Part shown: in pieces, positions 11,287 through 23,100 of the stretch
Layout of the letters: every line of letters starts with the position of its first letter
Numbering within the stretch: the stretch's first letter is position 1
Source of the DNA: Chondrus crispus
Lineage: Eukaryota; Rhodophyta; Florideophyceae; Gigartinales; Gigartinaceae
Length of the DNA stretch: 64,000 bases
Direction: 5' to 3'
Assembly (NCBI RefSeq): GCF_000350225.1
Contig: NW_005179136.1
Coordinates: forward strand, 23,176-87,175
Made by a program: the position numbers and the translations under genes
The notes under the pieces: generated by a model
The model's input: only the letters and a program-made list of their open reading frames with translations
What the model was told of the DNA's origin: nothing
Databases searched by the model: none

Positions 11287-12060
11287 GTGCACCAGCTTAC
11301 ACGTCCCAGGTTACGAAAGAAGGGTGCACCGTTCTAGAGCGTGTCACTCTGGTCATTTCAGAGGAAAGTCAGGTAAGCTTATTCGTTAACGGGACTAAGT
11401 CCGGGCGCATTTGTCCTTGTCAACCGAGTATACATTTTCCGTCTTCAACGTCTGTTTTGAGTTGTCGAACGCGCGCGCAGTTTTCTTTTTTGCGACCTCC
11501 CAGCTTGTGCTTTTGAGTTTTTCCTCCCTGAATGAGTTTGATCTTGCAAAGAGATTTCTGAACAACGCCAACGTCGCAAATAAATGGGAGGCCGCGGAGA
11601 TTGAGGCCGCTGAGGTGGAGCGAAACGAGGCCCGACGCGAGCTTGAGGAGCTGACAAAGGGCATGCACGAGGTGGACAATGAAAAGGGCGATGTTGAGGA
11701 AGACGTCTCTCCCGCGAAGGACGACCTGCCGGAGTCTCCGCAATTGAAAGACATGGAGGAGAACGGCAAGGATGGTTGTTCTGCTTCTGGTGGGAGCCCA
11801 ATAAAACGCAAGCTTAGTGAGGCCTTTGGACTACCGAGCAGGAGCGGTCCGAGGCGCATCTGCCGCGAGGTCGAAGAGGTGGTGGAACATAACGACGGCT
11901 ATCTGATTACAAGGGTGGTCACAAAAGTATTTGACGACGAGTGTAACGAGTTGCCTGATGACACCCCGGTCACGGAAGAGCCGGAAAAGCCTCAGGCTCC
12001 ATTGAACGCCGCGCAAGCGCTGGGCTTGCGCGGCATTGCGCAGCGCGTCTCTTTGCGCCC
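11287..12060 (+). CDS. Probable spliced host gene, POLD3-like (tentative)
   Basis: Two exons join in phase. Exon 11287-11372 sits between an acceptor (TTGCACAG) and a donor (CAG|GTAAGC). Exon 11504 onward follows the acceptor GACCTCCCAG. The joined peptide reads VTLVISEESQLVLLSF, then a charged coiled-coil-like stretch (residues rich in E/A/R), an acidic linker, SPIKRKL and HNDGYLITRVVTKVFDDE. The last motif resembles the basic and acidic D..GY.VT..V element near the C-terminus of DNA polymerase delta subunit 3, and the LV.EE.L stretch resembles its N-terminal domain. No PIP box is visible. The 5' exons are unknown, and after about 12060 the frame becomes compositionally biased. It could be an unrelated nuclear protein. 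Confidence 0.35.
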
Positions 12061-12339
12061 GAACTTGCCGAGGTGCTCGTCGGAGTGCCGCTGCATGTCT
12101 TCGACCGCCCCGCGCGATGCGGGCGGCGCGCCGCCATCGCCTCTGGCGGCAGCGTCGCCTTGCGCGAGAGCGACGATGTGTCCGCACCCCGCTCGCCGAC
12201 GCTCTCACATCCCCTACCCGCCTCACATGTGCCCTTCGTCTATGCCGTCCTCCACCTGCACCCCCGGTCAACACACCGACACCCTCACCACCGCCCCTGT
12301 CATTATCCCCCGATGCGCTAGACCCATCCACAACAGCCC
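12061..12339. other. C-rich intergenic or leader segment
   Basis: Strongly C-rich, with open frames in several phases and no motif. It lies directly upstream of the DeSI-like start codon and may be its promoter or 5' UTR. Confidence 0.35.
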
Positions 12340-12475
12340 ATGTCGTCAAACCAGGGAATGATGCCTAATGCGGGTGGAGTCCCAGTCGAACTCAATGTCT
12401 ACGATCTTCAGCACCCCGACAACCCGGACGCCGTGCGCACCATTAACTGGTATCTCTACGTCCTCTGCATGGGGC
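12340..12475 (+). pseudogene. 5' fragment of a DeSI/PPPDE-type peptidase gene
   Basis: From ATG 12340 the frame reads [13 protein letters not shown], then [12 protein letters not shown] and INWYL. The V.L.VYDL start is characteristic of PPPDE-fold isopeptidases (DeSI-type deSUMOylating or deubiquitinating enzymes). The homology stops near 12460-12475, where minus-strand retrotransposon RNase H coding begins; the frame runs on to a stop at 12514. The catalytic His and Cys lie beyond the break and are not in this window. The gene was therefore cut by the gypsy element or by a later rearrangement. The family call rests on about 35 residues. Confidence 0.45.
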
Positions 12476-14290
12476 GAGTATGGTTTCCATGTATGCAGGG
12501 CATATATGATAGCTAAGAGCTCTCGCTCATGCGTACTGTATCCTTGCTCTGCTGGATTCAGTTTTCTAGAAGCGTATGCCACAGGACGACATCCGGATTC
12601 GTCGGTTTGGGTCAGTACCGCCCCGACACCTGTTTGAGATGCGTCTGCAGTTAGTTGATATGGCAGATTTGGATCTGCGCATCTTAGCACTGGTGCTTCT
12701 GTTAATCGCTGCTTTAGCTCCTGAAATGCTGAAGCTTGCGGCTTTTCCCGTTTGAAGGGATTCTTTTTTCGAGTAAGGTTTGAAAGAGGGGTCGCAATTG
12801 TTGTGAAGTCTTTTACAAACCTTCTGTAGTAATTACAAAGTCCTAGAAAACTTTGCACTTGTGTTACGTTTTGTGGTGCTTCCCAGTTCTTTAATGCTTC
12901 AATTTTCTTTGGATCTACTTGAATACCGTCTTTGCTAATGATGTGTCCTAGGTATCCAATGTTTTGAGAGAGAAATTCACATTTTGATAGCTTCCCATAC
13001 AGCTTTTGTTCTCTCAATAGGTGTAGTACTGTTTTGAGGTGTTTCACGTTCTGCTCTTTTTTGCTGTAAACAAGTATATCGTCAAGATATACAAGAACAA
13101 ATGTATCTAAATACGGCCTAAATATGTTGTTAGTTAATGTTTGAAAACATCCAGGTGCTCCCGTTAGTCCGAATGGAGTCACCAAGTCTTCGTATTGTCC
13201 GTACCTCGTCCTAAAAGCAGTTTTCTCTATGTCTGAGTCTTTCAGCCTTGTTTGATGATATCCAGATCTAAGATCCAGCGTCGAGAAGTATTTAGCTCCA
13301 CCGACTTGATCCCATACTTCATCAATTCTCGGTAACGGAACCTGATTTTTTACCGTTTCTTTGTTCAATGCTCTGTAATCTATACACATTCGGAGACCTC
13401 CATCTTTTTTAGGTGTAAATAGTACTCGACTTCCCCAAGGGCTTATGCTTGGTCTGATAAATCCTAGGGATAGAGCCTCCTCAACCTGTTTTTCATTTCT
13501 TCAAGTTCTTTTCTTGAGAGCTTGTAGATTGGCCCCATCTTGGGTTTTGCATCTTTCTCCAAATCTTTACTCATTTCCACTGAGCGTTTTGGTGGTAGTC
13601 CACGCGGTAGCTCTTTGGGAAATACATCTTTGTATTCTTTCATCATATCCATTAGTTCTTCATTTTTAAGCGCTTTAGGACCTTACCCTGTTCATTTTTC
13701 TTCACTGCTTTTTAACACTACATGATATATCATACTCTTTTGCTTTTTTGCTAGTCTCACGAACTGCTTACTCGTCAACATGAATGTAGGGTTGGATTCC
13801 CTATCTTGAAGAGCCTCTGCGTCCAGAGTTATTAATCTAGATCCTTCTTTGAGGATCATACGGTTATCCTTCAAGTTGATTATTGGGTTGTCTTCAGATG
13901 ACCACGCCTTGCCTCAGATTAAGTCGTAGGCGATCCAGTCCACTACGTATGGCCGTAAGTTGATGGTAGCTTCTCCAATCCGTATGTTTAGATTCTCGCA
14001 ACACCGTTCCATTGGAACTAGTGTTCGGTCCCATAGCTCTGCATTGAGACTAGTTTTCTCTCTTTTCATTTTCAATTTTCTGCATATTTCTTTGATATTA
14101 CGATCTTCTCACACCCACTATCCACAAGGATGTTACATGAGAAGTTGTCGGTACTACTTTGTACCCTTCCCGTGTAAACCAGTAGGCTTTGTCTCTGTGA
14201 TTTTCTCCTTTTCCTGTATGGTGAAAATGCACATAGTTTCACATTGTTATTTTCTCTACTTGATATATTAGACCTAAGGTCTTCTTTTTG
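12470..14290 (-). pseudogene. pol: gypsy pol: protease, reverse transcriptase, partial RNase H
   Basis: Reading right to left: a retropepsin active-site segment NILVDSGCEKIVIS near 14110, then protease remnants to 13692. Next comes the linker YKDVFPKELPRGLPP (13652-13464). RT spans about 13490-12700 with [31 protein letters not shown] and an intact [10 protein letters not shown] box, followed by [13 protein letters not shown]. RNase H starts with [17 protein letters not shown] and stops after ALHTWKP. A one-base shift lies near 13490 and further breaks lie in the protease. The catalytic RT aspartates are intact, but the gene is truncated. Confidence 0.85.
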
Positions 14291-14397
14291 TGCTTTTTGT
14301 ATTTTCTGGGTTTTTTGTGTTTTTTGATTTGTTTTCTTATGGAAGTCGGCAATTTTACAAGCTTCCCCTGATGTGCTGAGACTCTTCAGTGGAACTG

Positions 14398-15650
14398 CTA
14401 GTTTTTCTTATGAGGATATGACTTGTTGTTCATGTAAGGCTTGTTGTAATGGTTACGCGCTATGCAATTTGGTTTTGCACATACGAAACATAACTTGTTC
14501 TCGATTCTGCGCTTTTTCTTTGCGTACGAGAGTTTATTACTTTTCTGATAAGGAATGTTTCCTATCTGCATTGGTGTTGGTCCCCCTGAATACCCTGATG
14601 TAGGTCTGCCGAATCCGAAGAAGTTCTGACCACTAGTGTACAAGCTGTCTAACCTATCAGCAATCTTCATGGCATCCTGTAAGGTTACAGGTTCAGCCCG
14701 CTCAACTTCAAGACGAGTTCGGGTCTTCAGTCCTTGACTGTAATGGAAGATCTGCTCCGCAGCTGAGATCTTTGGAATCTGTAAAAGCCATTTTGAGAAC
14801 TCCCTGTTGTATTCTCTTACAAGGGTGAGCTTACCCATTTGTTTCAAATCACTGAGAATCTTACGTGCCGTGAGTTCACGGTTGACCGGCTCGAAGAAAT
14901 TGAGTAGTTCTCTCTGAAAGTCTCCATAGCCACTTAGGGTTGTACCGTTTAAGGTTACTAACTCCCACCGGTGGGAGTTAGTAACCTTGGCCATTGGAGT
15001 CCTGCTACTTAATCTTAGATATGGCATTTAGTTGTGTGTTTTGAGTTCCACATATATTATCTAGACTCTTCAACCAGCTTCGGATATTCTCACCACGAAA
15101 CTTCTCAGGTTTACCAGTCTTTAGTTGAGGGCTCGGCGAACTTGTATTGCTTAGGTTCGCAATTCGTTGGTTAGCAAAAGCTACTGCTTGGTTTGCCTGG
15201 GTTACCTGTTCCTGTAAGGATTGGTTTGCTTGAGTTCGGCTTCGTGATTTTTGTCCAACGTTGAATCACGTGCTTTTCGGAAGCCAAGTGGACCAAGCGG
15301 AGAAGTTCTTCTTTACGGCGTCGATGTTCGTCGTCCAACTTATGGGTGTTGTACAGTAGCGGATTACTGTAGTTAGTGTCACACAGTTCGCAACGAATGG
15401 ATAAAATTTTCTTGTGTTCTGTATCCAAATTATTTAATGCACTGTTGAACCCACGAGCCGTAATGAGGCTTCTAATATGGTCCTCCGATTGATTGTGGTC
15501 CTCCCACGACTGCGACGGCGGCTTATTGGAACGACAAGTGGAGCAACGGGGCTCAATTGGCTGTGACACGTGGCCGTGTAGGGTGATGGTGGCACCTTGA
15601 TTGAGCGCGACTGCTTCGAAAGCGTTCAGTAAGGAGCGCTCGTTATCCAA
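14398..15650 (-). pseudogene. gag: gypsy gag with two U1-type zinc fingers and a zinc knuckle
   Basis: The first block (15650-15171, 159 residues) has two zinc fingers of identical spacing, C-x2-C-x12-H-x5-H, at residues 36-58 and 87-109. The second block (15027-14398, other frame) carries the retroviral gag core (FQRELLNFFEP, LVREYNREFSKWLL) and a degenerate knuckle CFVCAKPNC near its end. The two blocks are separated by about 140 bp with a frame change. A 38-bp perfect palindrome sits at 14951-14988 inside the second block's N-terminus. The U1-type fingers are an unusual addition to Gag, and the first block could be a separate small gene. Confidence 0.6.
14951..14988. repeat. 38-bp perfect palindrome inside gag
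   Basis: AAGGTTACTAACTCCCACC is followed directly by its exact reverse complement with no loop. The gag frame passes through it without a stop. Confidence 0.95.
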
Positions 15651-15851
15651 TGGTTTGCTATTTTTTATTCAATTTTTCTGAGGTTGCTGAGGCGCCTCGC
15701 TGGCCGCAATTTCCAAATCTAGCTTTTCAGCAATTTTTTCTGCAACAGGGACCTGATCCGGCGGTTGGGCTTCACGATTCGTTAATTTAGAAATTTCAGA
15801 CACTTGGAAATTTAAAAGTTGTTCGGTTAGAGATCTGGAACGATGCTACCA

Positions 15852-16326
15852 GTTTTAGTGGTTCGGAAATTATTATGATAGATTGGAAAGTATGACTTAC
15901 TTTTTTGGGAAACTTGCGGTTGTTGAAAGCGGCTCTAGATGATGGCTCACTCGGGGTTGAAGGTGGCGCCTGTGTTCAGCAGGTGGTTGTGCCTACGGCC
16001 TTCGAACCCCCAGCTCGCAGTCGACGAACCCTCTTTATTGAAAACTAGAATGTAGCTAGACTAGACTGAAATCACGCTAGACTACATTAAAAACTAACTT
16101 CTCGACTATAATCACCTCTCCCAGTGCCAATTTCCCACCTTACTATTTGCATGTTTCTCCTCCTCGGTCCTCTTTGTCCTCTTCTTTGGTCCTCTTCGCC
16201 TCTCCGCGGAGAAGAGGACGAAGTAGAAACCTTACTCTTTAAAAGAAGGAGGACCAGGGAGCACAGTGATGGCATAAATGGGACAACGCCTTTCAAGTAC
16301 ACGTGTAATTTTAGTAAGGCGTTACA
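15852..16326 (-). repeat. 5' LTR of the truncated gypsy element
   Basis: About 475 bp, matching 16928-17414 in direct orientation from GTTTTAGTGG to GGCGTTAC with moderate divergence. On the minus strand it starts TGTAACGCC. It lies just upstream of gag and of a primer-binding-site-like sequence. The CT-rich block around 16150-16210 is shared with the other copy. Confidence 0.75.
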
Positions 16327-16927
16327 GCAGAGGGGTTTAAATGCCTGTCGGCTGGAGCCCAAAGTGATAAAACCATGATCAGTGCTGCCATATTGGAACT
16401 CACTCCGAAAATATCTGTGGCATTGGGGTCGTGTGAACGTGAGTCTACTTTACATGCGCAGGCTCCTCACTTCGCTACCGCTTTGGAAACCAATTCGGTG
16501 CCCATCAAACCGTACTGTAATCAGTATGAGGGTTTTTGCGAACGATCACGGGACAATTTGTCTAAATGCCCAGTATCACGATCCATATCAATATCGATAG
16601 TCATTAGGAAATGTATGTGGTCGTCCTTGGGTCTGCCGATGGTCGCAACTGGATTGATTAAGGCAATTTGGGGTGGAGGGTAGCAGCAGGGGTGCTACAC
16701 CTACTGCGCGCATTTTTGGCCCTTATCTATCGAAAGGCCATATTTGAAATCGAAGAAAAAACTTGTCCTCCGTTCTAGGTTTTGATAATCCAAATGATAA
16801 CCATTGTTTTAGATTCTATGTTTTGGCGGCTTGTGCAAATTCTAGGCTGGGGCCAGCGAATGGAGCGCGACTGTCAATCTATTCCACGTACTGTAAAAAC
16901 AGAACAATACAGAGAATTCTGGCACCC
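16327..16927. other. About 600 bp between two LTR copies, no gene seen
   Basis: Short open frames only and no recognised motif. It may be the remnant of an older element or flanking DNA. Confidence 0.4.
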
Positions 16928-17414
16928 GTTTTAGTGGTTTGTAAATGAATTGGAAAAGGTTGAAAAGTTTAACTTACTTTTGGGGAAATTTGGAAGGTTG
17001 AAATCGGCTCTAGATGATGGCTCACTTGGTGTTGAAGGTGGCGCTTGTGTTTACCAGGTGGGTTGTCTGGCCCTTTGGGACCCCCGGCTCGCAAGTAGGC
17101 GAAAGCCCTTTATAGAAAACTCGAATATAGCTGGTCTAGACTAGATCCTCGCTAGACTACATTATAACGTCTCAACTACAATCGTCCCTACCAGTGCGGA
17201 GTGCAGATTTCCTACCCTGATTATTGCTTGCTTCTCCTCTTTACTCCTTTTGTACTCCTCCTTGGTCCTCTGGGTCTTTCTGCTGAGGGGAGGGCGAAGT
17301 AGGAACTATACTCTTTTGAAAGAAAGAGGACCTGAAGACAGTGATGTCATACATCGTACATCGTATTTCAAAGTACACGTATTTTGAGACACTTATCTTA
17401 GTACGGCGTTACCA
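16928..17414 (-). repeat. Second LTR copy of the same gypsy family
   Basis: Direct repeat of 15852-16326, sharing GTTTTAGTGG at the left and GGCGTTAC at the right. The minus-strand sequence beyond the left edge (GGGTGCCAGAATTC) is also primer-binding-site-like. It may therefore be the LTR of a second, deleted element, not a clean solo LTR. Confidence 0.7.
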
Positions 17415-18019
17415 CTTTCGAGGTGGATGTGGAGCTTATCATGAAGTGCAATGCGGTGGTCGCCGAAATTCCGCGAGGCATTGAGAAGGCTATGAATCAT
17501 CAGCATCGCAGTAAGGTATCACGAATAAACTAGGGCCTAAGGGTGTAAGCCCAACACAGCAAAACGGGTTTTATCCTACGCTTTGATGACTTGTTTTCAG
17601 TACATGGTTCTATCCATAAGCTTGAGCTCGTTACCCAGATGCCAAAACAGCAAGGGATGTAATACCGGGCATTAGAAGGGCTGAAGCCTCTACAGATGAG
17701 TACCTGCAAATTTATTGATAGCTAGAATGGATGTGACCATGTAATTGTTGATATGGCCAATGTGACGATTTTGCGAAAGATGCCGAAAAACTATGAGCAG
17801 CTTGGTACTGCACTCGCTGTTCTCGCGGTGGAACTGTCATCTCGGTGGCTATCAGCACGTGCAAGGACAGAATCCTGTTGCATTCATACCGAACCAATCA
17901 TGGAAGAAGCCCTGCCAATGTTTCGAATTTCTTTTCATATGTGGATAACTTACTTCTGGGGCGGCATTCTCTTCCACACCCTTACTTGAAGGTGCATGTT
18001 AACTGAGAATGGCTCATTC
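17415..18019. other. No gene seen
   Basis: Roughly 600 bp with only short, unconvincing frames. It may contain the 5' end of the Mutator-type element that follows. Confidence 0.4.
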
Positions 18020-20090
18020 GCGTTCGACTGGGGTGTTGGCAGTACAAAGTAGCAAAGAAATTAGCGCCTGATGCCCAGCCTTGCCGGAAGTGTCAGGGTC
18101 GCTTCATCGCCCCATTTCAAAAACAGGATAAGGCATGGAAGAGGCATTTCTCTTCCCATCACAATCACAACTCGAGCAGTATTTAAATTACTCACACGGG
18201 TATCGCGCGAAGTTTGACGCAAATGACGGAAAGTATCCCCATTCACTACCCGGATATTGTACAACGGTTTAACTCGTTCAAAGGTTTGGAACAACTCACA
18301 TCTGGTCTGAATGGAGTCTTCCGACCGAAGATATATGAAAAACGGATTCGGATCCACCGCAGTTGTACCTACGACCTACAGAACATACAGTCATGAGAAT
18401 CACTCAGGCCATCGCTGCTAACGTAAGAGATGAAGATTTGTGCCTCTGTGATCTGAAGGACTGGCCTGGGATTCGGTATGTGGGGCTTAGGAAGGAATAG
18501 CTGTTAAAGTAAGTCGTCAAGCTACGGCTGAAGGACACTATCGATGGGTACCTTCAGTCCGTTAAAATATAAATAGAAGGCAATGAAATTGTGAATGAAT
18601 TGATGCATAATCTGGAATGCTTCGGGTACCACAGGACCGCTAGGAGGTCCCCGTAGACATATGAAAAGAAGAATCGTATCAAATTCGGAAAAAACTGCTG
18701 AGGTTGGTCTTAGTATGTCCGAATGGTGGAGATCTGGTCGTGAAGAAGACAAGTCCCTTCAAATTTGCATTGTTCACAACCTACGCGAAGTTCGGGAATG
18801 GGACAGCGGAAGAGCTTGGCGGAGTCGAAAATCTGGATGCGTTCTACTGGACGTGGTTTTCGGAAACCTGGCATGAACACCCTGCATCGTCTGCTATAAT
18901 GAACGAGTTGATTGCCATGACACACGGATCGCTCGTGGCGATGGAGGACTTTGTCCGCCACCTTGAGGACAAAGATGGCATCCAGTTGAGCAGTCTGGCG
19001 GTGCGCAGGAAACTGCGTTGGCATTTTGGAAAAATCATCGAGCTGAGTGAAACCATCCGCCGCTGATTAGAAATCTTCCACATTTTCCAACAAGATGGCA
19101 GAAGTGTGTTTCAACACTCGTGTGGTGGAAAAGAAAGCACTTCAATCAGTTTGTCGGTCATTTTTGGACTGGTTAGAGGACTATCCCAGATACGGCGTCG
19201 TTTACAGAGTTACTATAGACGCAAAGACCCTAGCCAACCGCTACGGATTTCCGCTGGTGAACATTTACGGGCACACGAGTAACGGTTCTCACCGCTTTTT
19301 CTCCATGGGACGCATTCCTGCAGAGGATACAGAAGGTTCCAGTTGGTTCGTTCGTCAGCTTGCTGCGTGCTTGGGAGTATCATCGTGATTATGGGCGGGT
19401 GATCAGGACTTCGCTGTCATTATTTCAATATAGGATGTCCTACCGGATGCCGGTGCCATCCTAGACAATTGGCATCTTCATCAGAATCATAGGAACAATA
19501 CTGCAAACTACACGAGGCCCCGGGGGAATTCTCCAATTGTGCTGCCAATGACAAAGGATCGCAATTGCTTAAGCCACAGTAGCAACGAGATGCAATTATT
19601 ACTGCGGCGGGCGGCCTTCGAAGCGTTGTACTGCATTGATTCTCAGCTGCTGTGATGTAAATCTACATTGTACCACTTTACTTCCGAATTGGTTGTGAAG
19701 TGCGTCAACCGGACCACTTGTGGCCCTCCGTTCTTCTTCGAGGGCTGTGGCTATTCAGAGTGAGCTAACACCGTATACCAGCACTTAGTATTGCGTCGTA
19801 AGATCAGGATGGCTCGTACACCCGCAGAAAATCATATATATGTCGAAAGAACGGGGTTGGAGCCACAGGTTAAAGAGAAGAGTGAAAATCTTAACGATCA
19901 GAGTTAACTTCTGGCAGTAAAGCAATACGGCTATGATGACGAGGTTTGGGGACGTTTCGTGCCGAACATAATGACCAATGGACTAGAACACTTCTTTTCG
20001 AAGTCTAAGGAAATTGCTCCATGGTATTTTGTAAGGGTCCATCAGCAGATTGAAGACGTGAGACTTGGAGCCTGTGTTTAGTTCTCCGTG
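18020..20090 (+). pseudogene. Mutator-like (MULE/FAR1-type) transposase, decayed
   Basis: Blocks appear in the order expected for a MULE. A FAR1-like zinc finger near 18050-18180 reads CRKCQGRF followed by WKRHFSSHHNHN. A helical block at 18880-19060 has SLVAMEDFVRHLEDKDG. The MULE catalytic domain at 19095-19388 has VTIDAKTLANRYGFPLVNIY and SSWFVRQLAACLG. After a one-base shift come GDQDFAVIIS, then a stop at about 19425, DVLPDAGAILDNWHLHQNH, and at about 19970 IMTNGLEHFFSKSKE. The first Asp (TIDAKT) and second Asp (GDQD) of the DDE triad are visible; the Glu was not located with certainty. Several stops and shifts make it a pseudogene. Terminal repeats were not found. Confidence 0.6.
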
Positions 20091-22945
20091 TGCCCCTTAG
20101 ATGCTTGAAGTGACGGAGAAGTTGGAAGGCACCGAGTGCTGTGTCCCGGTAACTTTCCTGAAAGCCCTACCTGGGAGGGCTTTGCACATGCTCTTCGTCC
20201 GTCACAACTGTCATTCCCTGTGGCCACACTCTCCGTCTGGCATAAGCTTTCCAGCGAAATGGTGTTGCAGGGGTGCGCAGGTTTCCGCTCCTCGCAATGC
20301 TACATTGGTATTGGACGAAAGGTCGCGATTGATAGAAAGAAGAAGGCGAATTTCGCAATGGCGATGGAGGTGATGTAGTGGAACCGGCAGATGAAGAGGA
20401 CCAAGATGAACAGAACGGCGATGGGTATATGGAAGAGGAGTCTAGCCATAAAGCTAGAATTGATTGCCTCTCTTCCCGATGTTTCGCAAGAATAGGGCCG
20501 CATGGAACAGTGTTGATCTGGGTGTTGCTGAAATGGCGTTTAAGCAATGAAAGAGATGCACCGGATGATTCGGTTGCTTGGGCGGGAAGTGAATCGCAAT
20601 AATGAAACTGATGACAAAGATATCGTCGGGGAGGTTTCCTCTGTTGCGGTATCGCTGGAAGCGGGGGGAGTTTGTGGCGTACAGTAATGTGTTGTTTCCC
20701 TGGAGGAGGCGGCAGCAAGAGGGATTGGAAACGGAAACTAGGGCAGGGTGAGAGGAGGGAGGAAGAAGAAGAGTAACCGGCCATGGACTGAAGGTAGAAA
20801 GAAACCTATTCGAAGGTTGACTTTGGGAGTTTCCGCCTTTGCACCTGCGACAGCACCCGCAGTGGTGCGTCCTATTGCATCGCAACCTCCGTCTCAGCCT
20901 CAGGTCCTTATACAAGCCCAGTCTTTGCCGTGTTGGCCCAGTCAATTCCGCTCCTGTTGTGCAACCCTGTAGTGATTATATAGGTGGAAAGTACTTGGTG
21001 AGAAAGAAAATGCTCCTCGGGAGCTGCGAACAAAGAGTATTTTCCCAGCGATATTTTCGTTATTTCTATTTGCTTGTCGTTAATAGCATTCGTAGACGTC
21101 GAATTAGTTCCTACATGCTGGTTTAGTAGTGGCACCCACAATTTACTGCCTGCGCATCCCCCTTCTGCAACTGTCAAGAAGAGGGTAAATTTGCAGAAAT
21201 GGTACCTTCAACCCTACCCTGCAGCCCATGTTCACTTGGAGGTTCAAGAACTCAAATATTTTTAAACCATTTCTTCTCCGTCAATGACTGAGTCTGCCAT
21301 AGAAGGGTTCGCTTTCGAATAGGTCGACACAGTACCCTGAGTTATTTGTATTGCGATGTTAAATATAAAGCACAACGGATCCACTACTCAGTTAAGTTGA
21401 GGTTGTGCACCTATTGTAGTGAGATTAAGACCTCATTTGCAGGTGAAGATCTAATTCCGGAGGCACTTGGTGTGCTTGGACTCTATTGATGTCTCCCTAG
21501 ACTCTTTTGCATATCTCTCAGCTTCTTCAAGCGGAATGAACTTGAAGTAGTTGTGCTTATGCCAGGTATCCAACGCGGTTGGCATCCCCATCAGCTGCTG
21601 CTCAACGCATTCTGCGACATATAAAGCATTCGTCTTCTCCGTGTCCGAGGAAGAGGAAACTATCAAGATTATCTCGCGTACTACGGAAGCCGTGGCATTC
21701 ATTCTCCTCCCTTCCCGATGAAAAGCTTCCTAGTGCAAGTCATGACTCCACACTCTTATGTTCTCGTGCTTATGATCAAGTAAGCGGTCCAGGAAAGGAG
21801 CGAACCCTTCATTAACGATGTCATCGTACACCGATGCGAAGTCCTGAATGGCTTCCAGGCCATCTTACTCCCGTGCTTCCGATTGGAATCATGCCTCTCA
21901 CTCTCCCTCTACCACCACATGTAGTTTATTGTCGACCTCTTCCTATGCCTCGAGGTAATCCACTCCAACTGACATCTCTATTGAGGCATCCCTGATGCCC
22001 ACCCCAGCCCCTATCTCGAGAGATTTCTAGATCCATCGAACTATTTGGAAGCCGGGAAGCGTGCCCGTCATGCTTGGTACCCTTCTCGGTAGGCGATGTT
22101 GTGGATGCTTGCAAAGAACAATGAGAAGGCGAATAGACGTGATATTGCATATTTGCGTCGCCAATTTAGTCCGTACCTTCGGAGACACCCGTTTTCATCC
22201 GAAGTATCATTTTGCTCCGCTTTTTATCTATAGCTGTCACTGCAGGAGATAATCAGGGCGAAAAAAGGGTTGTGGCGCAGGGGTTGTTTACCTGGGGCGA
22301 GATAAAGATGTCGGTCGACGTTATTTGGGGTGGTGGGACGATCTGGTGTGGGGACATTGGGCGCAGTGGTGCGGGGTGGGGACTTGGTAAAGAATGGTAG
22401 GGTGGTGTCCGGTGGCGACGTGATGCGCAATGGCGCGGGTTGGTGGGGTAGTGTAGAATGTGAAGAATGGTGTGGAGACGAATTGGGCGGACAGAAAAAT
22501 ATTGAATCGTTTCCAAACATTTCAGATCGACGGCCGGCGGCAGCTATTTGAAAAATATAGAAAGATGCGGGAGTTCGCCACAAAAAAGAATGTGTGATTT
22601 GGTCAAACTTGTGCACGTTTCATATTATCACTTCTATGATGATATTGTGTGTTGGCCAAATTGGTCACCCCCAAATTGAGCTTCATTCGAAGAAGAGGAG
22701 CAGAGCTAGTGGGGCCCCGCCATCTGATTGGTTACCTGAAGCGTGCAAGGTGGGGCACCCCTCTCTGCTTCGTGACTTATGAAACAAATGTATGTGATAT
22801 GCGCTGTTTACTGAGAAGTAGATTGTCGCCTAGCCTTTGCCGAAATTTATCAGTTCAAGAAACTGGCCCTATGATCGCCGAGAACGCTCGATGGTTGGCT
22901 GATGGTGATTTAGGGTGCGCACTATTGTAGAATTAATGATTGATC
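20091..22945. other. Long stretch without a recognisable gene
   Basis: Open frames up to about 200 residues exist on the minus strand at 20167-20945, but they are low-complexity (Ser/Pro-rich) and overlap in two frames. A GT-rich tract at 22250-22480 produces other spurious frames. A small minus-strand ORF at 21451-21702 (83 residues) has no family I recognise. Confidence 0.4.
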
Positions 22946-22950
22946 ACTGC

Positions 22951-23100
22951 TGACATGATTCTCATGTACACCTGTCACACGCACACACGCACGCCAGGTG
23001 TCCACTCCAGAGACGGCGCCTCCGTCGCTCCGCCGCCGCTCCTCTTAATGCACCGACCTCTAGCCTCAGTAAACATCGGACCATCGTTCCTTGCATCACA
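22951..23100 (+). repeat. 5' LTR of the copia element (short form)
   Basis: Begins TGACATGATTCTCATG and ends TTGCATCACA. Compared with the 3' LTR it lacks a 68-bp segment that lies between copies of the short repeat TGTCATGATT. Confidence 0.9.

Larger units (their letters stand above)
12470..16326 (-). mobile_element. Ty3/gypsy retrotransposon, 3'-truncated
   Basis: A minus-strand element with a 5' LTR (15852-16326), gag and protease-RT. It ends abruptly inside RNase H at about 12470, so integrase and the 3' LTR are missing. A candidate primer-binding site, TGGTAGCATCG on the minus strand, abuts the LTR at 15851. No target-site duplication can be tested because one end is lost. Confidence 0.8.

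Noticed and set aside
20167..20945. Two overlapping minus-strand ORFs of 160-205 codons
   Set aside because: Ser/Pro-rich low complexity in overlapping frames, with no recognised family.
22250..22480. GT-rich tract with open frames
   Set aside because: Low-complexity sequence; frames are open on both strands without motifs.
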